From Catonella morbi ATCC 51271 (GTDB lineage: Bacteria; Bacillota; Clostridia; Lachnospirales; Lachnospiraceae): a stretch of 64,000 nt of DNA. This document shows positions 26,122 through 35,645 of this stretch, in pieces. The notes under the pieces are model-generated. The model saw only the letters and a list, made by a program, of their open reading frames with translations, searched no databases and was not told the origin of the DNA. The stretch lies in contig NZ_KI535368.1 of assembly GCF_000160035.2 (NCBI RefSeq), forward strand, positions 558,001-622,000. The letters run 5' to 3'. The number at the start of each line of letters is the position of its first letter. Within the stretch, counting starts at the first letter, position 1. Position numbers and translations under genes: made by a program.

Positions 26122-28728
26122 TTATGGCATTGTTATTATTTTTACTTCACTTGCTCCTAAGCCCTCTATCTCTATGGTAAGATAAAACTTTTTATTAACT
26201 TTAATTCCGTTGTAATCTGAAGGAATTCTCAACTCTAAAGAAGGTGAGTTCCATTTTTTCAGAAGCTGTGTTCCATGTTTGTTTACGGAAAATTCTGCAC
26301 CGTCCGAGCTGTTATTATATCTGCCGGTAATTTTTAATTTATCAAGTACATCATCTCTGTTAAGGACAACACCGTCTTTTCCGGTTAAAAGTATCTTTAT
26401 ATTTTTCCCTTCTGCATATTGGAATATTACAAAACCGTCCTGTGTAGTGCCGTCCTCACTTTCTATCGCTATTGCAGTAAATTTTGCATTTTCCGTATTA
26501 GGTTTATTTTTCTTGCCTTTCAGATATTTTATGGTCAGATTTGGCAGTTTATTTGTGCCAACCGTTACAGAAAGTACCAGTTCCGTATCTTGGCTGAATT
26601 CATCTCCTGCCACTTCCCCGCTGAACACTTTATCTGTAAAAATAACTATTTTACCTGCATTAAACTCATAAGCAGTTTCATCTAAGCGGGTTTCAACATT
26701 ATCTTTAATTCTGCTTATTTTTATATCATTATTATGGCTTTGCCAGTTCTCTATTGTTATTTCAGGCTTTTCTTCATAATAGTATTCTGTCTTATTTGTT
26801 TTAAGCGACATAGGCAACTGCTTTGGAACTACAGTGATATTGGCATAGAACTTAACCTTTTTACCACTTGTATCTTCTTTTTCTATATCCTCAGGTAAGT
26901 CAAATTCCGCTTCACTCTGCCTTGGCACTCCCGGAGTTGTTGCTGTCCTTGTACCTACAAAGCCCCAGCTCTTTATCGCAATATCCCTTATACTATTATC
27001 AGAGAGTTCCACCGTAAATGAAGCAGGCAATTTTCCGTCAGTAACTAATTCCTTTACCTTATTTATCCAGCCTGTTCCCACTTCTACAGTTATTTCAGGT
27101 ATCTGTGTAATTATCTTAACCACCCTTTTTTTAGCCGGATTAAAATTAGGATCAGGTGCATATTGTATGGTTATTGTACCCGGTACTCTTTCTTCGTTTA
27201 TTGTAACTTTCACATCAAGTTCTATATTTTTATCAAAATTCTTTACCGTACTTTCAAAAATTCCGTCAGTAATAAGTGTTATCTTATCGCCTGCAACCGT
27301 ATACTGTTTAGGCGAAGAAATTTCTTTTGATGTTTCAAAACCTTTAGCTGCCTCAACCTTTATTGTTTTCACATCTTTTGGCATATTTTTAACTGTAATT
27401 ACGGGATTATCCTTGTAATAATATGTTTTATTTTCAAATTCAAGTTTTGGTTTTAATACTGCCTGTGGCTTTACATTTACAGCTATAGTACAGGTTGGCA
27501 TTTCTCCGACAACTCCGTCAGGAAGATTATATATAGCTGTAGTACTTGTCTTACCTGCCTTATATGTATTGCAATAGCTCCATTTTACTCCATTAATGGT
27601 AAATTTGGTGTTATCACTAAGTGTAGCTGAAAGTGTCTTTGGAAGTTGATTTTCTTCTATCTTCTTCCAGTCAGCTCCGTATTCAACCGTTATTTCCTTT
27701 ATATCAGCCTCTACACTTATAATAGTTTTTATCTGCTTTTTCTTTATTTCTACTGTAGTTTTAACTTCTTTTTTAGCTCCCGTTACCCCTGAAGGTAAGT
27801 CATATTCTGCTTCAATTTCATATCTTGCAGGTTTGTTAAAGTCAATCTTTTCAAGACCTTTCCAAGACTTTATTGTAATTTTTACCTTTGTTTCATCACT
27901 TAGGATTGCTGTAAATAACTTAGGCAGTTTAGCATTTACTTCTTCCTTCTTACTTCCCTCTGTTAGGGATATATCAGGAATTTTCTCCACAGATTTTATC
28001 AGCTTTTCTGTTTTCTTAGGCTCATTTGCGCCGCCTGAAGAACCGCCGCCAAATCCGCCTCCTACACCTCCACCAAAACCTGAATTCCCTGAATTTGCAG
28101 GTTTTTCCGTATCAGGCTTTTTTTCTTTAATTTCTTCTTTTTTCTTTGCATTATCATTATGGTTGTCTGCAATTTTCTTCTCTGTATTTTCATTAACTGT
28201 ATTTTCTGCACTGTCAGTTAAATCAAGGTTCATATTGCCTATCTTTTTACAACCCTTGAAGCTGTCGCCCTTTACCTTTGTTTTACTGCTTTTAACAGTT
28301 AAATCGGTGAGATTTTTACAATTAGCAAAAGCTTTACTCCCTATGCTCTTCACGCTTTCGGGTATTATTATTTTCTCTAAAGAACTGCAGTTTTCAAAAG
28401 CCTTGTTTTCAACTTTTTTAATACCTTTTGGTAACTTAATACCTTGTAAATTCCGGCAATTAGAGAATGCTTCTTTACCTATGGTTTTAACCGTGGAAGG
28501 CATGATTACCTTTTCTATACCAATATTGCCATAAAAAGCTTTAGCTCCTATCTTCTTCACGCCTTTAGGTATTCTTACCGTTTTTTCATTTCCGGTGTAT
28601 TTTATAAGTACAGCCTTTTTTATTATAAAATTATTACCTGCCGCCTTTAATGAGGATGGCGTGAATAACGAAATTAACATTAGTATAATCATCAAAATAC
28701 TAATGTTTCTCTTTTTATTTGTTAACAT
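26122..28728 (-). CDS. BspA-like leucine-rich surface protein with Ig-like repeats
   Basis: A secreted protein of about 868 residues. A signal peptide ends near SLKAAG. LRR_5/BspA repeats of the GIKKVENKAFENCSSLEKIIIPES type fill residues about 35-170. A Gly/Ser-rich linker near 220-245 follows. Three or four Ig-like repeats of about 100 residues then occur, each with a form of ITVEYGADW...LPKTLSATLSDNT. The start at 28728 is chosen for AAGGAGAGAATT. It is cotranscribed with the protease gene, which shares the LRR_5 repeat type. An adhesive role is inferred. Confidence 0.85.
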   Translation of the reverse strand: MLTNKKRNISILMIILMLISLFTPSSLKAAGNNFIIKKAVLIKYTGNEKTVRIPKGVKKIGAKAFYGNIGIEKVIMPSTVKTIGKEAFSNCRNLQGIKLPKGIKKVENKAFENCSSLEKIIIPESVKSIGSKAFANCKNLTDLTVKSSKTKVKGDSFKGCKKIGNMNLDLTDSAENTVNENTEKKIADNHNDNAKKKEEIKEKKPDTEKPANSGNSGFGGGVGGGFGGGSSGGANEPKKTEKLIKSVEKIPDISLTEGSKKEEVNAKLPKLFTAILSDETKVKITIKSWKGLEKIDFNKPARYEIEAEYDLPSGVTGAKKEVKTTVEIKKKQIKTIISVEADIKEITVEYGADWKKIEENQLPKTLSATLSDNTKFTINGVKWSYCNTYKAGKTSTTAIYNLPDGVVGEMPTCTIAVNVKPQAVLKPKLEFENKTYYYKDNPVITVKNMPKDVKTIKVEAAKGFETSKEISSPKQYTVAGDKITLITDGIFESTVKNFDKNIELDVKVTINEERVPGTITIQYAPDPNFNPAKKRVVKIITQIPEITVEVGTGWINKVKELVTDGKLPASFTVELSDNSIRDIAIKSWGFVGTRTATTPGVPRQSEAEFDLPEDIEKEDTSGKKVKFYANITVVPKQLPMSLKTNKTEYYYEEKPEITIENWQSHNNDIKISRIKDNVETRLDETAYEFNAGKIVIFTDKVFSGEVAGDEFSQDTELVLSVTVGTNKLPNLTIKYLKGKKNKPNTENAKFTAIAIESEDGTTQDGFVIFQYAEGKNIKILLTGKDGVVLNRDDVLDKLKITGRYNNSSDGAEFSVNKHGTQLLKKWNSPSLELRIPSDYNGIKVNKKFYLTIEIEGLGASEVKIITMP

Positions 28729-28821
28729 AATTCTCTCCTTTTCTTTTGTTAGTAACAACTAACTTTAGTATCTTTTGAAGAATTTGTCAACTGTTTTATT
28801 ATGTTTTACTTTTACAATATT

Positions 28822-29919
28822 TTACACTATTTCCCACATTCTATCCAAACATTTATCAAAAAACATCTTATAACTTAAACAAAACCTGTTTTCATATTCT
28901 CCTGTTTTCTCATTAAGCACTCTGTTTCTCATACATCCTCCTCTGCATATCTGAATATATGGACAGACTTTGCAGGATTCCGGCAGAGGAATGGAGCGTT
29001 CTATAAACTTACTCTTAATTCTGTTCTCATTTATCACATCAAGATTATCTGTGTTAAAATTGCCTAATTTATACTCATCAAGCGCATAAAAATCACAGGG
29101 GTAGACACTTCCGTCTGCCTCTACAGTATTTTGTATTCCGCAAACTCCACGCTGTTCACAAGCTTCCGGCATATAGCCCATAAGAATCCCGACATAGTTT
29201 TCAAATCTTCTTATATAGGGCTGTCTGCCCTTCTTCCAGTCATCAAACCAAAGGTCAAAGAGTTTAATAAGAAATTCTCCGTAAGCCTCTGCGGTAAGGG
29301 CAAATTCTCCTTGTTTATTATCTTTCGTAAATGCTTCAAGACAGGGAATATACTGCTGATATTTAAAACCTTTTTCGGCATAATCCCTGTAAATTTCCTC
29401 AATATTCTTTGCAACATCAGCAGTTACCACTGTCAAAATATTGTATTCCACCCCAAACTTATCAAAGAGCTTGGCAGTTTCATAGGTCTTTTCGTATGCT
29501 GATTTTCCTGTCAAATGTCTGTATTTGTCATGTATACATTTTGTTCCGTCTATTGAAAGTCCGACAAGGAAATTATTCTCCTTAAAAAATCGGCACCATT
29601 CCTCATTAATAAGCGTTCCGTTTGTCTGGAAAGCATTATTTATCCTTACATTGTTTTTATTATATTTCTTTTGAAGCTCTACGGCCTTCTTAAAAAAATC
29701 AAGTCCCCTGAGTGACGGCTCACCACCCTGAAACGCATAGCTTGCCATACCGGAAGCCCTGAGTAAAGTCTTTCTTATTAAATTTTTAAGGGTTTCCTCC
29801 GTCATAAAACCAAAGGATGCATCTGTGCGGTTTTCCATCTCATCCTTGTAAAAACAATAATCACAATGCATATTGCAAAGTCCTGAAGCGGGTTTTATAA
29901 GTACACTGATAGCGGGCAT
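28822..29919 (-). CDS. Anaerobic sulfatase-maturating enzyme (radical SAM/SPASM)
   Basis: A 365-residue radical SAM protein. The 4Fe-4S motif is CNMHCDYC, from about residue 15. It is followed by YAFQGGEPSLRGLDFF and a SPASM domain with Cys residues in CEQRGVCGIQ, YPCDFYALDEYKLGN and CKVCPYIQICRGGC. This is the anSME arrangement, which converts a Cys (or Ser) of an arylsulfatase to formylglycine without oxygen. A Cys-type sulfatase gene lies just upstream on the same strand and is the likely substrate. TAGGAGATAAT precedes the ATG. Confidence 0.9.
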   Translation of the reverse strand: MPAISVLIKPASGLCNMHCDYCFYKDEMENRTDASFGFMTEETLKNLIRKTLLRASGMASYAFQGGEPSLRGLDFFKKAVELQKKYNKNNVRINNAFQTNGTLINEEWCRFFKENNFLVGLSIDGTKCIHDKYRHLTGKSAYEKTYETAKLFDKFGVEYNILTVVTADVAKNIEEIYRDYAEKGFKYQQYIPCLEAFTKDNKQGEFALTAEAYGEFLIKLFDLWFDDWKKGRQPYIRRFENYVGILMGYMPEACEQRGVCGIQNTVEADGSVYPCDFYALDEYKLGNFNTDNLDVINENRIKSKFIERSIPLPESCKVCPYIQICRGGCMRNRVLNEKTGEYENRFCLSYKMFFDKCLDRMWEIV

Positions 29920-30021
29920 ATTATCTCCTATACTACTTCCTCAATTTTTCACAAAGCAGCACAAAATCTTCTGCATCTCTCAAATTGATAGTTCTGTGAT
30001 ACCTCGTGAATATAGTTTAGT

Positions 30022-30153
30022 CCAAATTATTCACGAAACATCCTGTGGAATATCGTAATCAAGTCTTAGGCTAGAAATTACGATATTTTACAGATGTTTG
30101 GTAACATAACCTATAGTCTCAGACCAAAAATATTCTATACTACTTAACTATGA
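30022..30153 (+). repeat. Dispersed hairpin element, copy 2
   Basis: The same element as at 6597-6733, in the same orientation. It has aaacatcc...agatgttt outer arms, atatcgtaat/attacgatat inner arms and the agtctcagacc tail. The inner loop differs from copy 1 but remains between paired arms. It fills a third of the 396-base gap between the maturase and sulfatase genes. The rest of that gap shows no open frame. Confidence 0.75.
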
Positions 30154-30238
30154 AGAATAATGATTCTGTGACCTATGTCGTATATAATTGGGTTTAACTA
30201 TTCCCATTATAAGTATTTATATCCATTATTTCAATTAT

Positions 30239-30264
30239 CTTTTGACACACATATCATCTTATAG
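30239..30264 (+). repeat. Short dispersed motif, copy a
   Basis: The cttttgacacacatatcatc region resembles 31841-31866 and 33629-33654, which share TTTTGACA followed by CACATCA and TTTATA. It is a decayed repeat of unknown nature. Confidence 0.35.
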
Positions 30265-30267
30265 AGA

Positions 30268-30311
30268 AAGGACTAATATCCCATATCTTGCCATTTAGAA
30301 TATTAGTCCTT
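30268..30311 (-). terminator. Intrinsic terminator after the sulfatase gene
   Basis: aaggactaatat at 30268-30279 is perfectly complementary to atattagtcctt at 30300-30311. It lies five bases past the sulfatase stop, and the minus strand continues into TTTCTCTAT. Confidence 0.7.
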
Positions 30312-30315
30312 AAAA

Positions 30316-31680
30316 TCATTCTTTAATTATTATCTTTGCTTTTCCCTCACCAGCTTCTTCTATCTTCTCTATTAGCTTTTCCGCCAGTTTTTTTCTTATT
30401 CCCAGAGTAGATTTATCATTTACAAGGTTATTTAACTCATAAGGATCATTTCTTAAATCATAGAAAAATTCTTCCTCATATACATCGCTTCTATCCTCAT
30501 CCCAGCCGTTACTTTCAGGGGCATATACACTGTAGAGGTAGTCTTTGCTTCTTATACATCTTCCAAGTCTGCTTTCACTGATCTGGGCATATACTACCTT
30601 GTTCTCATCTGTTTCTTTGTCTATCAGAGTTTCTAAGTTCTCACCTATCATAGCTTCACCCACATCAACTCCTGCCATAGCCAAGATAGTCTTTGGTATG
30701 GAAGATGTAGAAACCACTTCCTCTACAACTTTTCCACCCTTAAATCCTCCTCCTGCTATGATTAAAGGCACCTTAAGCGCAGAACTGTGACAGGTTCTCT
30801 TGTAGTCATCCGAGCCCTTTAAGTAAGTTTCCCTGTTTCTGGTTTTAAAATGTGAGCCATGGTCTGATGAATAGATTATTATCGTGTTATCGTATAAACC
30901 TTTTTCTTTTAATTTTTCAACCAATTTTCCGAAATTATCATCTATGCTCTTACAGCAGCCCAAATAATCAGGATACATCTGCCTTGCATCTCCGCCCAGA
31001 ACCTCTAAATCCTTTGGCAGTTTGCAATCCTTAAATCTCTCTTTTGAACCATCAGGTCCCTCATAATCTGCCCTGTCATTCTGGTGGTGCGGCTCAATAT
31101 GAGATACCGTAAGGAAAAATGGTTTTGCTCCGTCATATTTATCTATAAATTCCAACGCAAAATCATTAATTCTATCAACTCTGTAGCCCTTAAATTCAAG
31201 CTTATTCATATTTTCATCAAATACATAACCATCGTAGCCATGTGAGGTAGCCTCAAGTACATCTGACACTCTCCAGAAACCATTATATCCACCACGTCTC
31301 TCCAATGGTATGGCACTGGTTTCATAGTCAGGATTGGCAGGTACACTGTAGCTTGCCCTATCACTTGCCAGATGCCATTTACCTACATAGGCATTTTCAT
31401 ATCCTGCTTCTTCCATATAATTAGCCAAAGTTTTGATATCCCTTGGAAGAGACTGTCCATTCCTAAAACAGCCTATATCCGTTGGATACTTTCCGCTCTG
31501 AAATATAGCTCTGCAAGGCCCGCATACCGGCTGTGCGGTAAATGCCTCTCTAAACAGCACTCCCTCACCTGCCAACCTGTCTAAGTTCGGACTTATATCA
31601 AGCTCCTGTCCGTAAACCCCCATTGTATCAGCTCTCTGCTGATCTGAAAAAAAGAAAATTATGTTTGGCCTCTCCATATT
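30316..31680 (-). CDS. Sulfatase, Cys-type, no signal peptide
   Basis: A sulfatase of about 454 residues. The start at 31680 follows GGAGGTAAAT. The metal-binding FFFSDQQRADTMG is at 8-20. The formylglycine site is C52-G-P-C-R (C-x-P-x-R class), so maturation needs the adjacent radical SAM enzyme in an anaerobe. A second metal site is IIYSSDHGSHF. There is no signal peptide, which implies a cytoplasmic enzyme acting on imported sulfated sugars or small molecules. The substrate is unknown. Confidence 0.9.
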   Translation of the reverse strand, partial: NMERPNIIFFFSDQQRADTMGVYGQELDISPNLDRLAGEGVLFREAFTAQPVCGPCRAIFQSGKYPTDIGCFRNGQSLPRDIKTLANYMEEAGYENAYVGKWHLASDRASYSVPANPDYETSAIPLERRGGYNGFWRVSDVLEATSHGYDGYVFDENMNKLEFKGYRVDRINDFALEFIDKYDGAKPFFLTVSHIEPHHQNDRADYEGPDGSKERFKDCKLPKDLEVLGGDARQMYPDYLGCCKSIDDNFGKLVEKLKEKGLYDNTIIIYSSDHGSHFKTRNRETYLKGSDDYKRTCHSSALKVPLIIAGGGFKGGKVVEEVVSTSSIPKTILAMAGVDVGEAMIGENLETLIDKETDENKVVYAQISESRLGRCIRSKDYLYSVYAPESNGWDEDRSDVYEEEFFYDLRNDPYELNNLVNDKSTLGIRKKLAEKLIEKIEEAGEGKAKIIIKE

Positions 31681-31840
31681 TACCTCCAATTTTAACCCCA
31701 AACCGCCATTTATCCGGCAAAATTTTTAATCTTCAATTATTTTCTTGATTTTATCAGATTATTGGCTTTAGATATTTTATGATACAAATATCAAAAGTAT
31801 AAAAATTCGATGCAAGCTTGCTTGCAAAAGATTTTGTCAT

Positions 31841-31866
31841 CTTTTGACACCCACATCATTTTATGC
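31841..31866 (+). repeat. Short dispersed motif, copy b
   Basis: cttttgacacccacatcatt follows a palindromic tgcaagcttgcttgca at about 31811-31826. It is related to the sites at 30239 and 33629. It lies in the 278-base gap upstream of the sulfatase gene, which is otherwise empty apart from the 31920-31949 hairpin. Confidence 0.35.
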
Positions 31867-31919
31867 TTTAGCTACATGGCTGTCAAGATTTCATTATAAT
31901 TCTTTTTCTCAAACATAAA

Positions 31920-31949
31920 TAAGACCTCACTCTTATGAATGAAGTCTTA
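31920..31949 (-). terminator. Terminator after the VOC gene
   Basis: taagacctcac and gtgaggtctta-type arms (31920-31949, with mismatches) form a hairpin just past the stop of the VOC gene on the minus strand. Confidence 0.6.
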
Positions 31950-31958
31950 ATATTCCCA

Positions 31959-32342
31959 CTATACTGTTATCTCAATCTGATTTCCCTCTATACCTAAAAT
32001 ACAGCTCTCATAATAACCATCTCCGGTAGTTCTTGGTCCGCTTAAAACCTCATAACCGTCATTTCTGAGATTTTCCGTAAGTTCATCCACCTTCTCCTTA
32101 CTTCCTACCGAAAATGCAAGGTGAATATATCCTGTACGGATTATTCCCTTACTAACATCTTCCATCTGAGGTTTATTCATAATTTCAAGCCTTGTACCAT
32201 CTTCAAAGCTTATAAAATAAGAGCGGAAATCAGTATTTTTGTTATAATAAAACTCGTTCGCCCGACCTCCAAAGTATTTTACAAAAAAAAACTTTGCAGC
32301 CTCAAGGTCATTTACATACATTGCCACATGTTCTATTTTCAT
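31959..32342 (-). CDS. VOC (glyoxalase/bleomycin-resistance) family protein
   Basis: A 127-residue single VOC domain: MKIEHVAMYVNDLEAAKFFFVKYFG at the N-terminus with a metal-type His, a central RLEIM strand, GYIHLAFSVGSKEKVDEL, and a final CILGIEGNQIEITV that supplies the usual C-terminal Glu. It may be a glyoxalase-like enzyme or a small-molecule-binding protein. It begins one base after the stop of the MFS gene, so they form one operon. Confidence 0.85.
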   Translation of the reverse strand: MKIEHVAMYVNDLEAAKFFFVKYFGGRANEFYYNKNTDFRSYFISFEDGTRLEIMNKPQMEDVSKGIIRTGYIHLAFSVGSKEKVDELTENLRNDGYEVLSGPRTTGDGYYESCILGIEGNQIEITV

Positions 32343-32343
32343 A

Positions 32344-33513
32344 TCAACTAACCTTTTCTTTCTTTAATAAACGATAAGCCACCTCAAGCATTGAAAAATT
32401 TATTAAAGCAAATATAAGTATGTAAACAGGCATAATTTCTATACCGACTTTTTGCTGCAATATTCCAAACACCATAGGCATGAAGGTACTTCCTACATAG
32501 GCTGATGCCATTTGCAGACCTATAGCCGCTGCACTGTATTTCTTTCCAAAATTAGCAGGAGCCATGTGTTGGATAGCGGGATATACCGGTCCCATACCCG
32601 TACCTATGATAACAAAACCTGCTACCGCAATCCGATAATCTACATCAGGTAAAAACACCATAATTATTCCAAGTAATTCTATAAAAATTCCGATACGAAT
32701 AAGTTTTCTGTCTCCAAGCTTATTTGAAATAAAGCCTGAAATCAGTCTTCCAAGCATCAGCCCTCCAAAAATCAATGCGCCAAAGGATGCAATGGTATCA
32801 GCAGAAAGTCCTTCCTTTGTGCCTGCAAAATAGCTTGGAGTCCATAAAAAACAGGTAGCTTCACCTGCGCAATAGGCATAAAATGAAATCAAGGTGAAAA
32901 TGATTGCCGGTACCTTAAGTGCTTCCCTTATGCCTGCACTATTACTATGGTCTTCTTCCTCATCTTTGCCGTTTGCCTTCCAAAGAGGGAGTGAAAATAT
33001 ACATACAAGTAAAATTAATATCTGAATATAAGAAGTCCATCTGTAACCTTCATTCCATCTTGCATATTTAAGTGCAAGCGCCATAATATAAGGGCTTATA
33101 ACCGCACCTACTCCATAAAAACAATGTAAGAAATTCATTACTGAACCTGAATAATTATTTGCAACATAATGGTTTACAGAAGCATCTATGGTTCCGGCTC
33201 CGAGTCCGTATGGAACCGCGAACAAAAATAACATCCAGTATTCTCCACAGACAGAAAAACCTAACAGGCCGATTATTGTCAAACCAATCGACACTATGGT
33301 AATCCATTTTGTATGAAACCTCTTTATCATTCTCGGACTCAAAAGAGCTGAAATTATTGTCATAAATGATATTGTCATAGATACGTAGCCTGCATAAGAT
33401 GAAGGCACCGAGAAATTAACCTGCATTTCCGGCCAGCCTGAGCCAAGCAGTGAGTCCGGCAGTCCGAGACTGATGAAAATTAGGTAGATAACCACTAAGA
33501 GTAATGAAGCCAT
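32344..33513 (-). CDS. MFS transporter
   Basis: A 389-residue, 12-helix major facilitator protein. It has an early helix with GLPDSLLGSGWPEMQ and a loop 2-3 motif written as SPRMIKRFHTK. A long charged central loop (KANGKDEEEDHSN) follows, and then helices 7-12. The FucP-like or YfkF-like N-terminus suggests sugar or small-molecule transport, but the substrate is unknown. GGAGGAAATTTA precedes the ATG. It diverges from the AraC regulator gene, its likely controller. Confidence 0.85.
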   Translation of the reverse strand: MASLLLVVIYLIFISLGLPDSLLGSGWPEMQVNFSVPSSYAGYVSMTISFMTIISALLSPRMIKRFHTKWITIVSIGLTIIGLLGFSVCGEYWMLFLFAVPYGLGAGTIDASVNHYVANNYSGSVMNFLHCFYGVGAVISPYIMALALKYARWNEGYRWTSYIQILILLVCIFSLPLWKANGKDEEEDHSNSAGIREALKVPAIIFTLISFYAYCAGEATCFLWTPSYFAGTKEGLSADTIASFGALIFGGLMLGRLISGFISNKLGDRKLIRIGIFIELLGIIMVFLPDVDYRIAVAGFVIIGTGMGPVYPAIQHMAPANFGKKYSAAAIGLQMASAYVGSTFMPMVFGILQQKVGIEIMPVYILIFALINFSMLEVAYRLLKKEKVS

Positions 33514-33628
33514 TAAATTTCCTCCACATTTATTTAGTTCAAATTATTCACAAAACATATTTGAAATATTTTTGCAAGGATTGCGGGATGTGAAGCAAAA
33601 GCAATCCTGTATTATTGGGAGTCAAATA

Positions 33629-33654
33629 GTTTTGACATCCACATCACTTTATAG
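33629..33654 (+). repeat. Short dispersed motif, copy c
   Basis: gttttgacatccacatcact in the MFS/AraC intergenic region resembles 30239-30264 and 31841-31866. A small hairpin (aggattgc/gcaatcct) lies just left of it, and a caaattattcaca start like the large hairpin element lies at about 33539. Confidence 0.35.
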
Positions 33655-33707
33655 TATGTATATAAAAATTCTGTGATTTATATCAGAGTAATTTGACTAT
33701 AATATTC

Positions 33708-33735
33708 TTGACCTCTTAGGATTATATCGTATAAT
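33708..33735 (+). promoter_or_regulatory. Promoter for the AraC-family gene
   Basis: TTGACC at 33708-33713 and TATAAT at 33730-33735 are separated by 16 bases. This is a good sigma-A type promoter on the plus strand about 80 bases before the AraC-family start. Confidence 0.6.
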
Positions 33736-33815
33736 ACTAATAAACAGATAGCATTTTATCGCCAAAATCTGCAGATATTATAGTATTATTTCGTCAAGAA
33801 TAAGGAGAAATATTT

Positions 33816-34715
33816 ATGGCATTATCATACTCGGTTGATAAGACAGACAGTAGCGGAAGGGAACTTCTTACCTATGGAACCTCGGACTTTCCCATAGCAT
33901 TTTTTGATGATGACCTGACAAAGGTCAAGGTTCCCTGGCACTGGCATGATGAACTTGAAATTATAATAATAACAGAAGGTTCTGTCTCTGTACAAATAGC
34001 AAACAGCAGTTTTGTATTAAATAAAGGAGAGGGATATTTTTTAAATAGTGGAATTCTTCACTCTGCAAAGCTCTTATCTCCCAAGGGACATCAGCGTGCT
34101 CTGATATTTTCCCCTGAAATTGCAGCTCATAACGAGGACATAGTATGGAAAACCTATATAAAACCAATATTTAAAAAACAGGCTTTGCCCTTTATAAAGC
34201 TAAGTCCCGGCATTTCATGGCAGAACAGCATTCTACGGCTGTCTAACGATGTCTGGCTTACCGGTGCTTATGAGAAAACCGACTATCCAATCACAGTCCG
34301 TCATAACCTGACCAAGGTTTTCAGTCTTATTAAAAGTAATATAGACTTAATTGAAAATGAGACAGAGTTCACCCATAAAACCAAGCAGGATGAACTCCGT
34401 ATCAAAAAGATATTGTTTTTTATTGAAAATAATTATTCCACAACGATTACGATAGCTGACATTGCAAAGAGCGGAGATATAAGTATAAGTTCCTGTCTTC
34501 GTTTGTTTAAACAGATATTAAAAACAACTCCAATACAATATCTGATTAAATACCGTCTTCAAAAAGCAGTTGAGGAATTTGACAGCCTTGAAGGCAGAAG
34601 CATAGGCGATATTGCTTATTCCTGCGGTTTTTCCGATGCGACCTATTTTAACAGATGTTTCAAAAAGGAGTTTGGCTGTACCCCTACAGAATATATGGCA
34701 AAGAAAAGCGCATAG
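33816..34715 (+). CDS. AraC-family transcriptional regulator with cupin sensor domain
   Basis: A 299-residue regulator. The N-terminal cupin (WHWHDELEIIIITEGSVSVQI, then LNKGEGYFLNSGILH) binds a small ligand. The C-terminal ~100 residues are two AraC helix-turn-helix units (ITIADIAKSGDISISSCLRL and IGDIAYSCGFSDATYFNRCF). It is transcribed away from the MFS/VOC operon and probably activates it. AAGGAGAAATATTT precedes the ATG. Confidence 0.9.
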   Translation: MALSYSVDKTDSSGRELLTYGTSDFPIAFFDDDLTKVKVPWHWHDELEIIIITEGSVSVQIANSSFVLNKGEGYFLNSGILHSAKLLSPKGHQRALIFSPEIAAHNEDIVWKTYIKPIFKKQALPFIKLSPGISWQNSILRLSNDVWLTGAYEKTDYPITVRHNLTKVFSLIKSNIDLIENETEFTHKTKQDELRIKKILFFIENNYSTTITIADIAKSGDISISSCLRLFKQILKTTPIQYLIKYRLQKAVEEFDSLEGRSIGDIAYSCGFSDATYFNRCFKKEFGCTPTEYMAKKSA

Positions 34716-34738
34716 AAGTTAATGATTCTCCTATGCGC
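34708..34738. terminator. Bidirectional hairpin between convergent genes
   Basis: GCGCATAG at 34708-34715 pairs with CTATGCGC at 34731-34738. The AraC-family stop codon lies in the first arm. T-rich sequence follows, so it may serve both the AraC gene and the convergent gene ending at 34768. Confidence 0.55.
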
Positions 34739-34767
34739 ATTATTCCTAATTATTGGGGTTGCTCAAT

Positions 34768-35571
34768 TTATTGCCAAGGATCATCGGATTTTGGTGCGCG
34801 TATGTCCACAAGAACAAACTGCTCCCACAGAAACCACTGATTACCCTTTTTACGCAGCTTAATCTGGCGCGGACTGTCTGCTCCTCCTGATTTCAGATGC
34901 ATTACCGCATAATTTTGATTCTGGTAAGAATAAGGATTGTCACTTATTGTTAATGTAAATGGTTCGTCAGGTGTATAGTCGTTGTCAGGCTTTGCCCCGG
35001 CAAAATAAGAGAATGGCACATGGGTTCTTCCTGTTATTCTCTCCTTAAGGAACTGAAGTTCAGCGTTCGACAAAGGCTGTGGTCCCTTGAGCCAGTTCAA
35101 CATTTCCTTTCCGACTTCCTCATCTTTTGAATAAGCACATAACGCGCATAATGTGAGTGCCGCGGTTTTAAACGGAGTATCAAGAGTGGCTTCGGGAAGC
35201 TCTTTAAGTTCATCCAGACTCTCAGGCAAACTCTGAAAAGTAAAAGTTTCACTTTTATTTCCGCTATTGTTTATGTCAGAATTAGTAACGGCTTTCTTTT
35301 TGTTTTTTCCTGTTTTGGATTTTCTTTTTTTAGATTTTCTTTTTTTGGATTTTTCTTTTCGACTTGTGTTTACTTTAGCAAGCTCCATACGACCGCCATC
35401 CTCAGCTGTATAATTCATAACCGGCGCTTTATAACCGTTTACATCTGTCTCATTCTTCCCCTCTTTCACTGCCCCCAGCACATAATCTCCTGCATCAGAC
35501 TTATTTCCGCTACCTACAGAAAATGATAAAATCATAATCATAGCTAACATAAAAGCAATTATTTTTTTCAT
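34768..35571 (-). CDS. Secreted lysine-rich protein (DUF6935-like)
   Basis: A 267-residue exported protein. The N-terminal signal has a long hydrophobic core (FMLAMIMILSFSVG) with no clear lipobox. A basic low-complexity stretch near residues 72-95 (KSKKRKSKKRKSKTGKNKKK) links it to a C-terminal domain of about 165 residues. That domain holds the segments FKTAALTLCALCAYS, YTPDEPFTLTISDNPYSY and RKKGNQWFLWEQFVLVDIR, which I recall as a DUF6935-type domain. The family assignment is from memory and the function is unknown. AAGGGTTACAAA precedes the ATG. Confidence 0.7.
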   Translation of the reverse strand: MKKIIAFMLAMIMILSFSVGSGNKSDAGDYVLGAVKEGKNETDVNGYKAPVMNYTAEDGGRMELAKVNTSRKEKSKKRKSKKRKSKTGKNKKKAVTNSDINNSGNKSETFTFQSLPESLDELKELPEATLDTPFKTAALTLCALCAYSKDEEVGKEMLNWLKGPQPLSNAELQFLKERITGRTHVPFSYFAGAKPDNDYTPDEPFTLTISDNPYSYQNQNYAVMHLKSGGADSPRQIKLRKKGNQWFLWEQFVLVDIRAPKSDDPWQ

Positions 35572-35645
35572 TTTGTAACCCTTCCTTTCTGCTCTGTAAT
35601 ATTTTTAATATTTAGTATAGCAAAAAATCAGCAAAAATCATATGG

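Noticed and set aside
27833-28534. Plus-strand open frame of 233 codons
   Set aside because: It lies wholly opposite the leucine-rich surface protein gene, is rich in Pro/Phe/Ser from the antisense of its repeats and Gly linker, and has no ribosome-binding site.
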